The translations under genes were made by a program, and so were the position numbers. Shown here one piece after another: positions 43,565-56,219 of a stretch of DNA of 64,000 nucleotides (position 1 is its first letter; the number at the start of each line of letters is the position of its first letter). The stretch covers positions 233,925,803 through 233,989,802 of the forward strand of contig OV884059.1 of the NCBI GenBank assembly GCA_930367215.1, written 5' to 3'. The notes under the pieces are model-generated. The model was not told where the DNA came from. It did no database searches and saw nothing but the letters and a program-made list of their open reading frames with translations. This stretch comes from Pollenia angustigena (taxonomy: Eukaryota > Arthropoda > Insecta > Diptera > Polleniidae).

Positions 43565-46563
43565 CCCTGCAGGAAATGTCACTAGTGAATCTGTACTGAT
43601 TCACTATTGACACAGTCACCAGTACTAGTGACTTATTATACCGCAGGCAATGTTATTTACAATAGACATTTAACATGTGCGTGTCATTGGAAATCTACTA
43701 CTGACGTTGTTACTACTGACTAGGTAGTTCCTTTGGGAACATAAGTAGAATTGGAACCAAAGAAGCGTTAGTAGATTAAAGTAAAAGTAGTCTACACTTT
43801 TTGTAAGAATATGAAATCATAACAATCTTTTTTTATTATTTCTTCAACTTTTATAGGAATCATACTTCTCAGTGGTATTGATTAAAACTTTTTTGTATTA
43901 AAGCCAAATATAGTGGCAAATGTAATGTAATGTAGACACTTCGTTGACAATGTCATCAATATAGTCGACAAAACTGGTGACTTGGAGACACTTGCACCCA
44001 GGTTTCCTTCAGGGTTATTATTTTTTACTAATACAATGTCTGTCTTAGATCTAATGAGTTTTAATTATTGTTCATTTAATTGAAAGATTGATTGCAAATA
44101 TTCCATATTCTGTTCTGTGTTATTTCTGTTCTTTAGTAGTTTTTTGACTTCTTCATCTAAATCCCGATGTTCCACTTTCCATTGATTTCGAATACTGGAG
44201 ATGAACGGATCTGAAGTTGCCAATAATATATTAAATAGATCTTCATTAGTGGAATTTCGTGAAATTTTTCTAGTATTGTGCTCTCTATAAAATCTGTAAT
44301 CCTTATTCCTTTTTTCCTGAGCTTCCTCTGATAAATCTCCAAGTGGCACCAACTGATATTTAATGACATCTTCTCCATGATAAAGGATTTTGGGAACTGT
44401 AGCAGACATATTTCTCCATGGGTACTTGGTTGTATATATTTTTGTAGTTTCCTGAGCAAAATCTCCAAATTTTCTAGAGTCAATTTCTTTATTGCACGCA
44501 AGTACTTCGAGGATTATTTTACATCTAAAAATTAAGTTAAAATCGACACCTGTTATTTCAGATGCTGTTTCTGGATCTGAAAAGAATCTTCTTGCGGTAT
44601 TGCCATCATTTGTATTGCCTGACCCTTGTTTCGGCTGATGTATAATCAACCCAAATTTGCGATATTCATCTTGAACATGTTTCCTTTTTGAACTTCTTAA
44701 CTCTTTGTTGGTTTCGTTGTTTCTTATTGATCCGAAGTCCAAATCATAACTAATTTTAAGTATGTGTTCCATAAGTCGTATTCTTGCATGTAGTGGTGAT
44801 AATCCAAATTCATATGCATCAGTATTATCTAATGATTTTGTCGGGACTTGGTTTAATTGGTTTGATGTTGCATGGCATATGATGCAGCTGGATGCAGCCT
44901 TCGTGTTAGTCAAAGCCTGTCCTACTTTTCCATCTATCATTGGTAGCACTAATTGGTAGCTAACTTCAGTTTGCTGCCCATCTAAATCTAACTGTAATGG
45001 CTGTAGTATTGCAATTTGGGCCTTGATATCACTAACTTCTTTGTTAATGGCATCATGAGTTTCTTTTTTGAATTCAAATTTAATAGATCTGCAATATTTC
45101 GTAGAAGATGGTGTCTCATTTTTCCAAAAATACTTTGTTTGCGTTGTACTAGTCGAAGGCTCTGAATCTTCCAAAATCTTTTTTAATCGCAATGGTACAA
45201 ATGATACCATGAACATATCTTAGTCCGAAATATTTTCACATACTACTTGTTTGTTTTGTTTTTGTCCGGAAGAACCATCACATCCCCATTTACAAAAAAG
45301 AATTAACTTTGTGTTTCCATATTTCTTTTACTCATTTCCTTTTATTGATTGTAGCAAGCGTGCGGCTGTGTGATCAAGTAGAGATTGTAGTTGTACCTCT
45401 GCCGAAATTGATGTGATTGTAATTGTATCCTTTAATGGCAAACAGTCCATTTTAGCAGCTGTTATGTGATGATATGCTGGATACAGATTTGAGCCATTTT
45501 CAATCGCACGCAATCTGAGCTGTATATATTGCTGTTTTGTTAATTTCAAATCCAGAATAATGCTAATGCCACCTCATTTGTGAATTGTTTTGCATGGCTC
45601 GGAGTTGGTATACTTTTAAGAATCCGTTTTGTTCTCAATGGACTAGCTTTAACAACTTTTTCAATGATATCCACTTTTGTCAATTGTTTCTGTGACCGCA
45701 ATTGATGTAGGAAAGTATCTTGAATATTTTCATATCCGATTTCTTCATTTATATCCTTGAGCTTCCGCCTCTTGTATCTATCGCTACAGTTGTCCAGCGA
45801 TTTTTGTGGTCTCCCACGTGTGTTTTGATTTGAAGTTTCTGAAGCGATCAGGACAGAAAGTTCGTTCTCTAACCAGTTTGCAAAGCTCTTATAAAATCTA
45901 TCTTTGCTGTAATCAACTTTCCTGTATCGCTGTTTTAAATGTTTGATGAGAACATATAATTTATTTACTAAGTCCGATTGTATTTCAGGGCTATAGGAAT
46001 TTAAGTTTCTTTTTTTTTCGAATGTAATTTTTAACATCTTCCTCGTTTTTGTTTCCAAAATACCCTCCGGCCAATTCTTTATAGCTGAAGCTCTCCATGT
46101 TTATGAAAAACGTTGTTATTGCTCAGATATATTATATCCACTGAGTTTGCATCCGAAACATTTTAAACATTTTCATACTTTTTTTTCATACCAAATACAG
46201 GTAGAATAAAAAAGATTAAAAAACTTAAAATCCTTTTATTTATGTAAAGAGTAGTCCACAAGGGACCAGGACTAGTCCAAAACTAACATGGTCTATTGAA
46301 CATTCGATGTCCTAGGAGAGGACCATATAACCCACCTTTGGAACACTAAGGAGTAGTTTTAAAACTACTCCATGGTATACTCAAGAGGATTAGATTGGAA
46401 GTCGCTTAAAAACGAAAGCATGTCGTTAAAAAACGAAGACATGTCGTATCACTACAAACACTTTTTAACAACGACATGGTGCATGCTTGCATTACATCAG
46501 ACCAGTCCATGAAGTAGTCCATTTTATCAAAATGGATCTGGTGGTCCAATTTTATTTGCAGGG
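43565..46563 (-). mobile_element. DNA transposon with RAG1-like transposase, CCCTGCA ends
   Basis: Left end CCCTGCAGG at 43565 and right inverse CCCTGCAAATAAAATTGGAC ending at 46563, with TATT on both sides (43561-43564, 46564-46567), a possible 4-bp duplication in AT-rich sequence. The gene on the minus strand occupies 44065-46058. The subterminal right region (46250-46560: 'gactagtcc', 'accatataacccacc', 'gatgtcctagg') is shared, inverted, with 62700-62926, defining a family. Confidence 0.72.
44065..46058 (-). pseudogene. RAG1/Transib-like DDE transposase, broken by one frameshift and two stops
   Basis: Read from 46058 to 44065 in three blocks: 170 residues (46058-45546), a frameshift at about 45550, 73 residues (45549-45328), stop, about 36 readable residues, stop at 45217-45219, then 383 residues (45216-44065). 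The second and third blocks share a frame. Motifs in order: CKWGCDGSSGQ with a candidate catalytic Asp (codon 45279-45277), FKKETHDAI with an acidic residue, CIICHAT (CxxC; last-block residues 111-117), LSPLHARIR (139-147), DGNTARRFF (204-212) and LSEEAQEKRNK with a candidate catalytic Glu (295-305). Order and wording resemble the RNase H-fold catalytic core of RAG1 and Transib. I know the family as a widespread unnamed insect protein. The residue matching the third RAG1 acidic position appears to be Arg; the alignment is by eye. Confidence 0.7.
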
Positions 46564-47489
46564 TATTTCTTCGTTTCCAAGTGTAAGTGGTGGTCTTTCA
46601 ATACGCCGCATACAGGGATGGCTTCATATAAAGAGAGATCCTTGATCATTAAAAGTCACCATCGAGCCTTATATTCTCTAAATTAAGAAAAAGTGGAATT
46701 TCATCAAAATCAGCCACGCCACCGCCCATCCACTCCAAATTAAGTTTTTCCTATAAAATTATTCCTATCCAAGCAAAAGTCTTCACATTTGTTGCATACA
46801 CTTTCAAGAATAAACAAAAGATGCATACCAAGTTTCTTCAACCGCAACTACGCCCACTGCCCATATATAAGTAGAAAACAAATGAGTCCAAAATAATCAA
46901 ACATTTAATTTATCAAATATCATTTCTTGAAATATAGATGATGTTCTAGGCGATGCTTATGAGGTTGACTATACAAAAGAGCATTTGCTTCGGCTACGGT
47001 TATAAAATCCCTGAATCTGGAATTTTTCAAATCCAAAAATCGGAATTACCTGCTTGGTACCCCTAAAGCATACATAAATATGTATCTTGTTTATAGCAAC
47101 TACAAAAACTATAAAAGTATAAACATGAAATTAAGCTTGTCCAAAACGAGAAAAAGGAACACAACAAATAATATTTACTGCAAAACAAACAAACTACTAT
47201 AAATCAAATAAACCCCATTTTCACCAGGATAAGCAAACACAAACTTACACAATTTCAGATACTTTTTTAACTCACACGTACTAAAAATAATTTTATGTTT
47301 ATTTTCAATTTTGTTGGAAAAAATGCAACAAGGCCTTTATTGAGATGTGATTTTCAAAGGCCATGGCAGTTTTGAAACCATCTCAAAAATATACACCATT
47401 ACTCACAGAGGTGCACAATATATATTTTATTAAAATCTGTTCAATAATTTCAGAGCTATAAGCGTTCAAATTTGAAACTAACACATACC
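46564..47489. other. no gene; decayed repeat sequence
   Basis: 46640-46880 has 'atcaaaatcagccacgccac' and 'ccactgcccat' text typical of old transposon tails. Nothing coding is recognised. Confidence 0.45.
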
Positions 47490-48145
47490 CAGCTAGCATT
47501 TTCCCAGCTAGCATTTGGCTGATTATTTTTTGTAAAAATCACCCAAATGATTATTTTCAGATCAGTTTTGATGATTTAAAACTGATTTATCACTTGAGTG
47601 ATTAAAAAAGGATTCATATATGATTCATTTATGTATATTTTTAAATAATCATTTTTAAAAATTTTGAATTTAGAAACTTACATGTCAGCCAAACAAATAA
47701 AAAGCTTGACTAAAAAAGAAGCCCAAAAATTATTGACAATTCATAAACTTAAATGTTAGTGCAAATTATTTTATATCTTCTTAGCGAAAAACCAATTACT
47801 TTTGTTTGGTTCAAAAGCCATAATGCTGCTGATTTTTCGGAGAAAAATTAAAAAACATGACAATTAAAAAATGATATGAAATACATACATACACATATTT
47901 ATAATTTACGATTAAAAAATGAGACAAAAACGATTCAATAATGATTAGAAAAAATTACATTAAAATGATCAAAAATTAATCAGAAAATTGTATCACAAAT
48001 GATTCTTTCAGCTGATTCATCGGTAGGGTACCATTTTCGCACAACGAGAGTATCATTTATGATTGAAAAATGAGCTCATATACGGGTATTTTGCACTTGA
48101 AGCTGATTTCCAAATGATTAGATTATGATACAAAATGCTAGCTGG
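47490..48145. mobile_element. MITE copy A, CCCAGCTAGCATTT ends, about 640 bp
   Basis: Starts with 'cccagctagcatttggctg' (47504) and ends 'caaaatgctagctggg' (48145). Contains many TGATT/AATCA motifs. No gene. Confidence 0.75.
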
Positions 48146-48390
48146 GTTGTATCATAAACTAATCATTTAGGAATCAGCTTCAAGGGCAAATACCCGTTTA
48201 TGAGCTCATTTTTCAATCATAAATGATACTCTCGTTGTGCGAAAATGGTACCCTACCGATGTATCACCTGAAAGAATCATTTGTGATACAATTTTCTGAT
48301 TACTTTTTGATCAATTTAATGTTAGTTTTTCTAATCATTATTGAATCGTTTCTGTCCCATTTTTTAATCGTAAATTATATAGTTTTTGAT

Positions 48391-48855
48391 TATATGTACA
48401 TTAGGGATATAACTTTTTGCAATTTTTGCAAATATCAAAAATACCACCTCATATCCGTGTGGGGCATAGAAAAATTTAAAAAAATATGGTGTTACTTTTC
48501 GTCTTTCGTGAAAAAAGTTTCCGCACCGAAAGCGTTGTAGTTTTGTTTTTATTTATTTATTTTCATAATTAAATCAGTTACTCTTGTCTTAGATAAATTC
48601 TTTTTTGTTTAAATTCATATATAACCTTCAACATTAAACCATTTTTGATAAGTCTAATGCAAAATCAAATGGGTTTCAATTTTCAAAAATAAAATTCACA
48701 CATAATATGGAGTTTTAGGAATCGCTTAAGGTGCGGAAACTTTTTTCATCGAATCGGCTTAAAAAACAGTTTTTTATTATCAGAACAAAATTCCCCACAT
48801 GGTGCTGGAGTGGTATTTTGCACTCAAAAAAAAGTTATAACCCTAATGTCCATAT
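48391..48855. mobile_element. MITE with ACATTAGGG..TATAACTTTTT ends
   Basis: Left 'acattagggatataactttt' and inverse right 'acattagggttataactttt'. Subterminal 'accac.tc....tgtgggg' and 'gtgcggaaacttttttc' blocks also occur inverted. Contains an open frame continuing from 48223, which is not a gene. Confidence 0.75.
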
Positions 48856-48892
48856 GTATTACATATAATTTTTTAATTGTCATTTTTTTATA

Positions 48893-50296
48893 CCCTCCAC
48901 CACAATTAGTTGTGAAGAGGGTATATTCAGTTTGTCATTCCGTGTGAAACTTTTTTACTATTCATCTCAGACCCTATAAAGTATATATATTCTCGGTCCT
49001 TGAGTAATTTTAAGTAGATTTAGCCATGTCCGTCTGTCTGTCCGTCTGTCCGTCTGTTGAAAACACGCTCACTTTCGAAAAACTCAAATGAAATCAACAG
49101 ACTTGATGTCAAATTGCTTGTAGTTATCGTAAGCAGTTTGGGATTGAAATTCAGCAAAATCGGTTCAATAGGATCTGAGCTATGAATCAAAATGTGGAAC
49201 CACCACCTAAAAAAAATTGATAATTTTGTTACAAAAACTAACATAAATGGTGGAAAAATGCACAGAATGATATAAGATTTCGCAACAATTCATTTTATTC
49301 AACTGGAAATCACGCTGTGAAATTTCGTGAAGATCCGTCAATAATTTACCCTAGGCCCCATATAAGCCCTACTCCCGGAAAACAGTATATTAAGCCTAAA
49401 ACCCTAACTAACAATGCTATCATTACAAATTTTGGCAAGTCACAGTTACATAGGACTAGAAATTAAACTGTTAAGTTTCGTGAAGATCGGTCCATAATTT
49501 ACCATAGGCCCCATATAAAACCTACTTCCGGAAAACAACTTAGTACGCCTAAAAACGTAAAAAATAATGCTATCATAACAAAATTTGGTACATCAAAGTT
49601 TTATAGAACTAAAAATAAATCTTTGAAATTTCGTGAAGATCGGTTCATAATTTACCATAGGCCCCATATAAACTTTACTCCCGGAAAACAACTTAGTACG
49701 CCTAAAAACGTAAAAAATAATGCTATCATAACAAAATTTGGTACATCAAAGTTTTATTGGGCAAGAAATAAAATTGTGTTATTTCGTGAAGATCAGTCCA
49801 TAACTTACCCTGGGCCCCATATAAACCTTACTCCCGGAAAACAGTTTAGTACGCCTAAATCCGTAAAAAATAATGCTATCATAACAAAATTTGGTACATC
49901 AAAGTTTTATAGGACAAGAAATAAAACTGTGTAAGTTCGTGAAGATCGGTCCATAATTTACCCTGGGCCCCATATAAACCCTACACCCGGAAAACAGTTT
50001 AGTTCACCTAAAACCATAATTAATAATGCTATCATAACAGAAATTGGTACGTCACAGTTTAAAAGGACTAGAAATGACGCTGTGAAATTTCGTGATGATC
50101 GGTCCATAATTTACCCTAGGCCCCATATAAACCCTTCTACCGGAAAACAGTTTGGTTGCCTTAAACCATAATTAATAACAAATCTTCACAGCTTAAGATT
50201 ATAATAACATCATACAGATATTACTCCTTAAACATTCGAACTGTCGGTGGAGGGTATCAAAGATTCGGCACAGCCGAATATAGCACTCTAACTTGT
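48893..50296 (+). repeat. dipteran dispersed repeat, full-length-looking copy with internal 150-bp tandem units
   Basis: Head 'taccctccaccacaattagt', then 'ttgtcattccgtgtgaaac' and 'gtccgtctgtctgtccgtctg'. End 'aaagattcggcacagccgaa' hairpin, then 'actctaacttgtttt'. 'tttcgtgaagatc' and close variants recur at about 49323, 49480, 49629, 49783, 49937 and 50088, giving about six units of 149-157 bp. Periodic open frames here are not genes. Confidence 0.85.
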
Positions 50297-50814
50297 TTTA
50301 ATTTTTCTCTGAAAAATGAGGACCATTTGGGCTTTTGAACCAAACAAAAGTAATTGGTTTTTCGCAAAGATGATAAGAAATAATATTTGGGCTTTTTTTG
50401 AGTCAAGCTTTTTATTTGTTTGGCTGACATGAAAGTTTCTATTTTTATATTTTTTCATTTGGCAAAAATAAAAATTCAAAATATTTAAAAATCATTATTT
50501 AAACATATAAATGAATCATATATGAATCCTATTTTAATCACTCAGGTGATAAATCAGTTTTTAATCATCAAAACTGATCTGAAAAGAATCATTTGGGTGA
50601 TTTTTACAAAAAATAATCAGCCAAATGCTAGCTGGATATGCAGAACAAAAATATTGGTTCTTTTTTAAATTATCAAACAATAAAAACAATAGGGGGGTCG
50701 ATTATTCGACATTTTTCAGAAACCGGTTATCAAATACTTCGACTATATAAATCTTATGTATAAATCGGCACAGGCAAATCAGTAAAGAACGCTTTCTTCC
50801 TTTGTTTGGCGAAC

Positions 50815-51240
50815 GAACCCCTATGGGGAGAAAAAAGTATCAAACTGGGAAAATACGGAAAATTAAATTTCTTTCTTTTACTTTTCCGTGTATCATGTAA
50901 TAATTTTTAAATTTTCTATAATGTTGAACTTAGAAACGTAATATTATAGGTGCAGGGTCCTGAAGGAATGAAAACATATAGGTTGAAAAAGGTTGGTACT
51001 TTTTGTTTCTCAGCTGGTACTTTTTGAATTTTTGTTATTATTCGACGTACAAAGATAAAATCAAACATAGTCCTGAGTGAATAAGAATGTATAAGAGGGA
51101 GCTTTTCGGTACTTTTTCGTTCTACATCTGGTACTTTAATTAATGTTAGACATATAAACAAAATTCAATGTCCTGAGTGGATGATACTTTTTTGTTTTTC
51201 AATTGATATTTTCTGATATTTTTTTATATTTCACTTACAA
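50815..51240 (+). repeat. dispersed repeat with GGTACTTTTT blocks, copy 2
   Basis: Matches 37488-38110 block for block ('gaacttagaaacgtaatatt', 'aggtgcagggtcctga', 'ggtactttttgtttctcag'). Confidence 0.7.
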
Positions 51241-52123
51241 AATAAAATTAACTCACAAAGAAGATAAAATATGAACCGGGGGTTGTTCCCTCGCCTAATC
51301 GATCGACAGAAAAAATAAATGCTCGAAACATATAAATTCATATATACTTAGATGTTTCCTTTATATTAACAGAAACATTTATGGTCGAAGCTTGACCATT
51401 AGGCGAACACTAGTATGATGACACAATCATATACATGGCTACAACAATTAGTGAACTCAACTAACATCTACCATCAATTTGCAACAATTCGCGAAGATGT
51501 TAACATCTTTTCATAAGAAATACACAGGGCTAAAAACCAACATCTTTCAACATCTTTAAAAGATGTTCCTTTCTCATTTTATTCCATTCTACATCTTTCG
51601 ATTATTTTAGTGTCATCACTAGAAAAGTGGCAATAAGTTCTACTATTATTGTGGCATCACTGACAGAAACAAATTGGTTATGAAAGCAGCGTTACCAATT
51701 GTCAATTTTTCTGTTTTATTGCAATTTTTTTTTTTTTTTATATTTTTTTTTTATATTTTTAAACAAATTGAACTTCAAATATATTTTTAATTTTTTTTTT
51801 TAAATTTTGCCACTTTTGTACAGAAAAAACACTTTTTATTTTAAAAACATTTTTTTTTTCAAAAATGGTGAAATTTGTGTTTGGTGGTAGATGTTAGATG
51901 TTGATCAGTGTAAAAAGCATTTTATAGTCATAATATGGCATTACCAATTGGTGATTAAAATGTTGTAGACTTTTAAATAAAGTACAGCCTAATCCAGTGG
52001 TTGCAAAACCGCCGGTCTGGCAAGGCTGCCAGCTGTTTAATAGCTGTCATCTAAGTTCCCATTTATTAAGGAAAAGGTTTGCATTACGAATATAGGAGTT
52101 TGACAACCGAAGAATGAGTAAGA
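51241..52123. other. AT-rich stretch without gene
   Basis: Long T runs at 51727-51752 and 51797-51808. Nothing coding recognised. Confidence 0.5.
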
Positions 52124-52362
52124 ATCAGCGTTTAAAAAACTGCAGTCAGAGTAGAAAAACTGTAATTTCTTCTACTTCAACATTTGTCATTGGCAAAAAA
52201 AAAAAAAAACTGTTGCTTTTACTTCTGAATTATGAAATGTAAACAGCCGCTGTCAAACCAGCTCAAAAATCAAAAAGGTGTACACAAAAAGCGAAAAGCT
52301 GCACACAAATTTTTGTTTTTTGTTCGACCGTTTTTGGTGTCGACTGCAGTTTTTAAGCCCTG
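52124..52362. mobile_element. MITE-like inverted repeat, TTAAAAACTGCAGTC arms
   Basis: 'tttaaaaaactgcagtc' at 52131-52147 faces 'gactgcagtttttaag' at 52342-52357. Short arms only. Confidence 0.5.
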
Positions 52363-52442
52363 GTAAAAATAGTTCAAACTTACTATTAAAACTAGTGGCT
52401 TAAACGTGGCCACTATTCGGGCACTACGCAATCGTCATAATC

Positions 52443-53057
52443 CTACACTGATAGAAAAGGCGTCATCACGCTGATGTATTTCGACATCAGTACTATGACA
52501 AGAGTCTTCTGTTTTGACCCCATGACACTTTTTATCATTTTGATGTCAGCTTGAACATAATTTGCACAAATTGTCATCATGTTAAATGATGTCATCAATG
52601 AGATGATACATCGGTATCTCAGAAATGACGAATACGGGTCAGTTTAATAAAAAATTTCATCAGTGCGATGATGAGTAACATCGGAGAAAGGTCTCATTAG
52701 GCCCTTTTTTACACAACACAATAATGCAGCATGCCCAATATGGTTTTCGTAATTATTCTACTTTGAAAATTTAATGTATTTTACTAAATAATTTAAACAA
52801 ATAGAATGTGGGAATTTTTGCTTTTTTATTTTACTTTTTAAACAAGAAAATAATGTTAATAATACACAAAATGTGGCATCCAATTGATGTCACTGCAGTC
52901 ATAGCATAAATGACGCGTAAAATATGACAACATTTTATGATGACGTTTGTCAATGGATTGATTTTACTTTTTGTCACATTAATGCCATTTGGATGGATGT
53001 CAAAATTCTGATGTGAGGGCATCATTAATATAAAGATACATTTTTCTATGAGTGTAC
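52443..53057. mobile_element. MITE with TACACTSATAGAAAA ends, about 610 bp
   Basis: Left 'tacactgatagaaaagg' and inverse right 'tacactcatagaaaaatg', both preceded by TA. The interior is rich in 'gatgtc', 'catcat' and 'tgatgac' motifs. No gene. Confidence 0.65.
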
Positions 53058-53117
53058 TGTGCAAGTCCGGAATTTTTCTTAATTAAATAACAAAAACCGG
53101 CTTAGTTAACTAAAAAA

Positions 53118-53574
53118 TTTAAAGAGACTGGAAGCGTGCATAATTGCAATGTGCGTACTGCAGAAAATATCGCTTCTGTTAGTAAAAGTGATGCGGATAA
53201 TACGAATTTGTCGATTCCACGGCGCTCTCAGCAATAGAGCTTATTTTATGATTTTTTTTTTTTTTTTTTTGCCTGCAGTTAAAGATTATCAACGATATGT
53301 GGTGCCACGAGCTCCGCACCACGACCGGCTTTGGCTTTATTAAATTGGAAGAATTAGCCACCAATATTATGCAATTTGACGCCGTTAGACTTTTGTGTGT
53401 CGGACTCCGTCAAACTCTGTATATGCGGATAATTCCCTAACGTTGGAGCATTCGCAAACCAACATTCGTCAAGTAATCGCGGGAAATGAGCAAAAAAGTG
53501 GTCGAAAACTTCCTCAAAAAGATAGACTTTTACAACTAATCTAGAGGCGGTCATTTAAATGAAATTATATTGCG
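53118..53574 (+). pseudogene. mariner-type transposase relic
   Basis: From 53118 the text reads KETGSVH then VRTAENIAS and NLSIPRRSQQ, the DNA-binding part of mariner-like transposases, ending in a stop at about 53239. A T-rich patch (53251-53271) follows. Then come, in shifted frames, GATSSAPRPALALL (catalytic QDGAT context), PPILCNLTPLDF (the DLTPLDFFLW block), YADNSLTLEHSQTNIRQVIA, KVVENFLKKIDFYN and GGHLNEIILRT with the natural stop near 53574. A large central part is deleted and several frameshifts and stops are present. Dead, but order and orientation are preserved. Confidence 0.8.
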
Positions 53575-53607
53575 TACTTAATGGCAGGGTCCAAGCATTT
53601 AAATCAT

Positions 53608-54216
53608 GGTTGTGGAATCGCCAAAAAAATTTTTCTTACTCCGACTCCAACTGCTGAAATTTTTTAAGTTTGACTCAAAGTCCTATTTAACCTTGATGCT
53701 GAGTGTATATGAGACTAGTGCTAACTTCACTTTTATACAGTACCTTTTAAATTGTTAAATATCGCAGGGAAATGGTTCTGTAACAGTTTCAAATCGATAT
53801 TTTAGTTCTAACACGTGCCGCATTGAGCTTTAGGCCCTAATTTTGTAAAACGCAACGCAATGCCAAAATTAACATTGAAAGCAAAAACAATGTCAAAAAT
53901 TTGTCAAAATTTTGTTGTTGCTTTCTACAGAAATACATATTGCATTTTAAAATTGTCAACGCCACAAAATATGCAGAGGTTAAAATTTCAAAATTCAATA
54001 TACAGTTCTACAGAAAACAACATCACAATTATGAAATATTTTCGATTTTGTTGTTGTTCAATATAATTTTTGGCGTTGCGTTTGCGTTTTACAAAATTAG
54101 GGCCTTAATATTGATATTTACATATGTAAAGTAGAAATATTTTGGAGTTTGAGTCGCGAGTTTTTGTGGTATAAAAACCTCAACTCCAACTCTACATTTC
54201 CGACTCCACAGACCTG
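53608..54216. mobile_element. hAT-like MITE, GTGGARTCG ends
   Basis: Left 'ggttgtggaatcg' with 'ccgactccaact', right inverse 'caggtctgtggagtcgg' with 'agttggagttgag'. Such ends are common in hAT MITEs of insects. Target duplication not convincing. Interrupted by the element at 53833-54104. Confidence 0.6.
53833..54104. mobile_element. Harbinger-like MITE, GGCCCTAATTTTG ends, TTA duplication
   Basis: TIR GGCCCTAATTTTGTAAAACG on both sides, continuing to 'gcaacgcaatgccaaaa' on the left and its close inverse on the right. Flanked by TTA at 53830-53832 and 54105-54107. Confidence 0.85.
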
Positions 54217-56219
54217 ATTCAATCGTAAACATAGCTTTAAGTGTGTTTCATTTAACTCTACTTTTGAAACCGAAACTGGATAATGCGTTGGTAATTTTTA
54301 ATTCCAGGTCTTTTACATATATTGTGGCGAAATTTCCTTTACCCGTTTTGAACCCACCCATATTTTGTTTGAAGCGCGACGCCAACATAAATTAGTTTTC
54401 CAAAACCGAAATCTATGGGAATCCCTGCTCTGAATTACCACCTCAACCAATTATCGTTGTCCATGGTCATTTTATGGTTGTCACAATTAATTTAAGTGTC
54501 CAATAAAACATTACAATTTTGTAGTAAATTTATTAAACATTTTATTAAATTCGTCTGACACATTAACCAAATATAGTCCTTCAATTACGTGTCGTATTAC
54601 CATTTTTCATTGTTAGTGTTCTTTAATAGACAATTTCGTTACACATTTAAGCGGATTTTTCCGCTTAACGACTACAAACAAAAGAATAAAAAATTTACGG
54701 TTTTTTCTCATTCTCTGAGAATTTTGCTAAAAAAAAAAAGAAATACACTCGCATGTTGTTTCGTCCATTTTGAAAAGGCTCTTTCATTTTCTTTTGTTTA
54801 TCGAGTATTGTGTTTGTTCATGTGTGTGTGGTATAAAAAACCCTGCAGGAAACTTGGAATCAAGTGTCTCCAAGTCGCTACTTTTGTCGATGATTAGGGT
54901 GACTTTTAAGTGCACTGTCAATAAACGTTTGAAAAAAAGAAATTTTTTAACAACTGTAAAGCTAGAATTAGTGAAAAGAAACAGTTTATAACAAAAATTG
55001 GTTTCAATGTCTGCATATGGCCCCGCAAGTACTAGCTTGTCAAAAGCTCCCAAGTCATTAGTGGATTTTCAATATTGAACACATGCTGAAGGTCTTTAGC
55101 ACAATACATTGACTGGTCTGTGGCACTAGCGCCAAGGTCAATAATGACTCAGAAAAGATTCAGTTTTTACATTTCCTACAGGGAAGATTCTATTTGTGAG
55201 TGTTCATTGTTCTCCTTAATAAAAAACAATTTTTTAATTTTTATATTCTTTTTATTATTTACGGTCGGTGTGTGTTCTATTTTCTAAAATAGACTGCAAT
55301 TTTTATTCGCTTGCAGCTTTTGTTTTTTAATGACACGTAGTAAAAACTGTTTTTTTTTTCGTGGCAAAAATTTCTGGTGCGAGTTTCATTGTTTATGTTG
55401 GTTAATATTCCCTGCATGCAGTTGTTAATGTGCAAGTCTGGAAAAATAGTTGAAATGATCGCCAAACATACGTACTAGAAAAGTGTCATATACCTCATCC
55501 TTCGTCGAGAAGGCTAGTTCAACGGGGAAGCGTCTTCCATAAGATAAGAATAAAACTCTTTCAGACGACTTTAAGAAGAAACCTCCAGAAGGTTTTTTAT
55601 AAATCTCCGAGTAGAGGCAAAAATTAATGATTCAGGAGTATCGCAAATGTATCTTCTTTATATCTTTTCAAACCGCAAGTCCTTTTTCATATTAAGAAAC
55701 ATTTGCTGCAAAAGCTTTTCTCAATTTTCTATTGAAACTGCATTCGTTTCTATACAATGAAAATTTTTCTGTGCTGTATTTAAGTATTTTGTATGGCTTC
55801 TCTTTTGTTCTTCTTCTACCTCTCAATAACAAACTCATAAAAACTGCTTGTACAGGAAAGAAAGAACACTTTTCCATTTGTCTACACTTTTCCATTGCTC
55901 TACGCTTGTCTGCACGAGACCAGAGTCTCTGGCAGGAATCAGACCCGCAAGCCCCGCACTGCAACAGCAAATATTCTCGAATATGGACGAGGACTAAATA
56001 ATAAAAATTGAGTTGTTCTGTATACTTTTTTTTTATAAATTTTCATATTAATTCGAATGTGTATTCTAAGTCAAATTACAATTTATAAAGCTTTCATACT
56101 TAAGTAGTCCTATGCCTTGAATATTTTCTAGGAATAATTTCCATTTCTATTACGAGGCTTGCTTTAGCTATCCTTTGGCTAGCAACGAAGTAATTGTAAA
56201 GAAAATGTATACAACTATT
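54217..56219. other. no gene recognised
   Basis: Several open frames of 60-102 codons (for example 54589-54897) lack domains. 55480-55620 has higher GC and an open minus frame of about 55 residues that I cannot identify. Confidence 0.45.

Larger units (their letters stand above)
48146..50640. mobile_element. MITE copy B in inverse orientation, interrupted twice
   Basis: 48146-48390 and 50294-50640 are together the reverse complement of copy A; 50294-50635 matches 47505-47850. Two insertions separate the halves: 48391-48855 and 48893-50296. Confidence 0.75.

Noticed and set aside
54589..54897. 102-residue frame
   Set aside because: No domain or family resemblance; Phe/Lys-rich composition expected of random AT-rich DNA.
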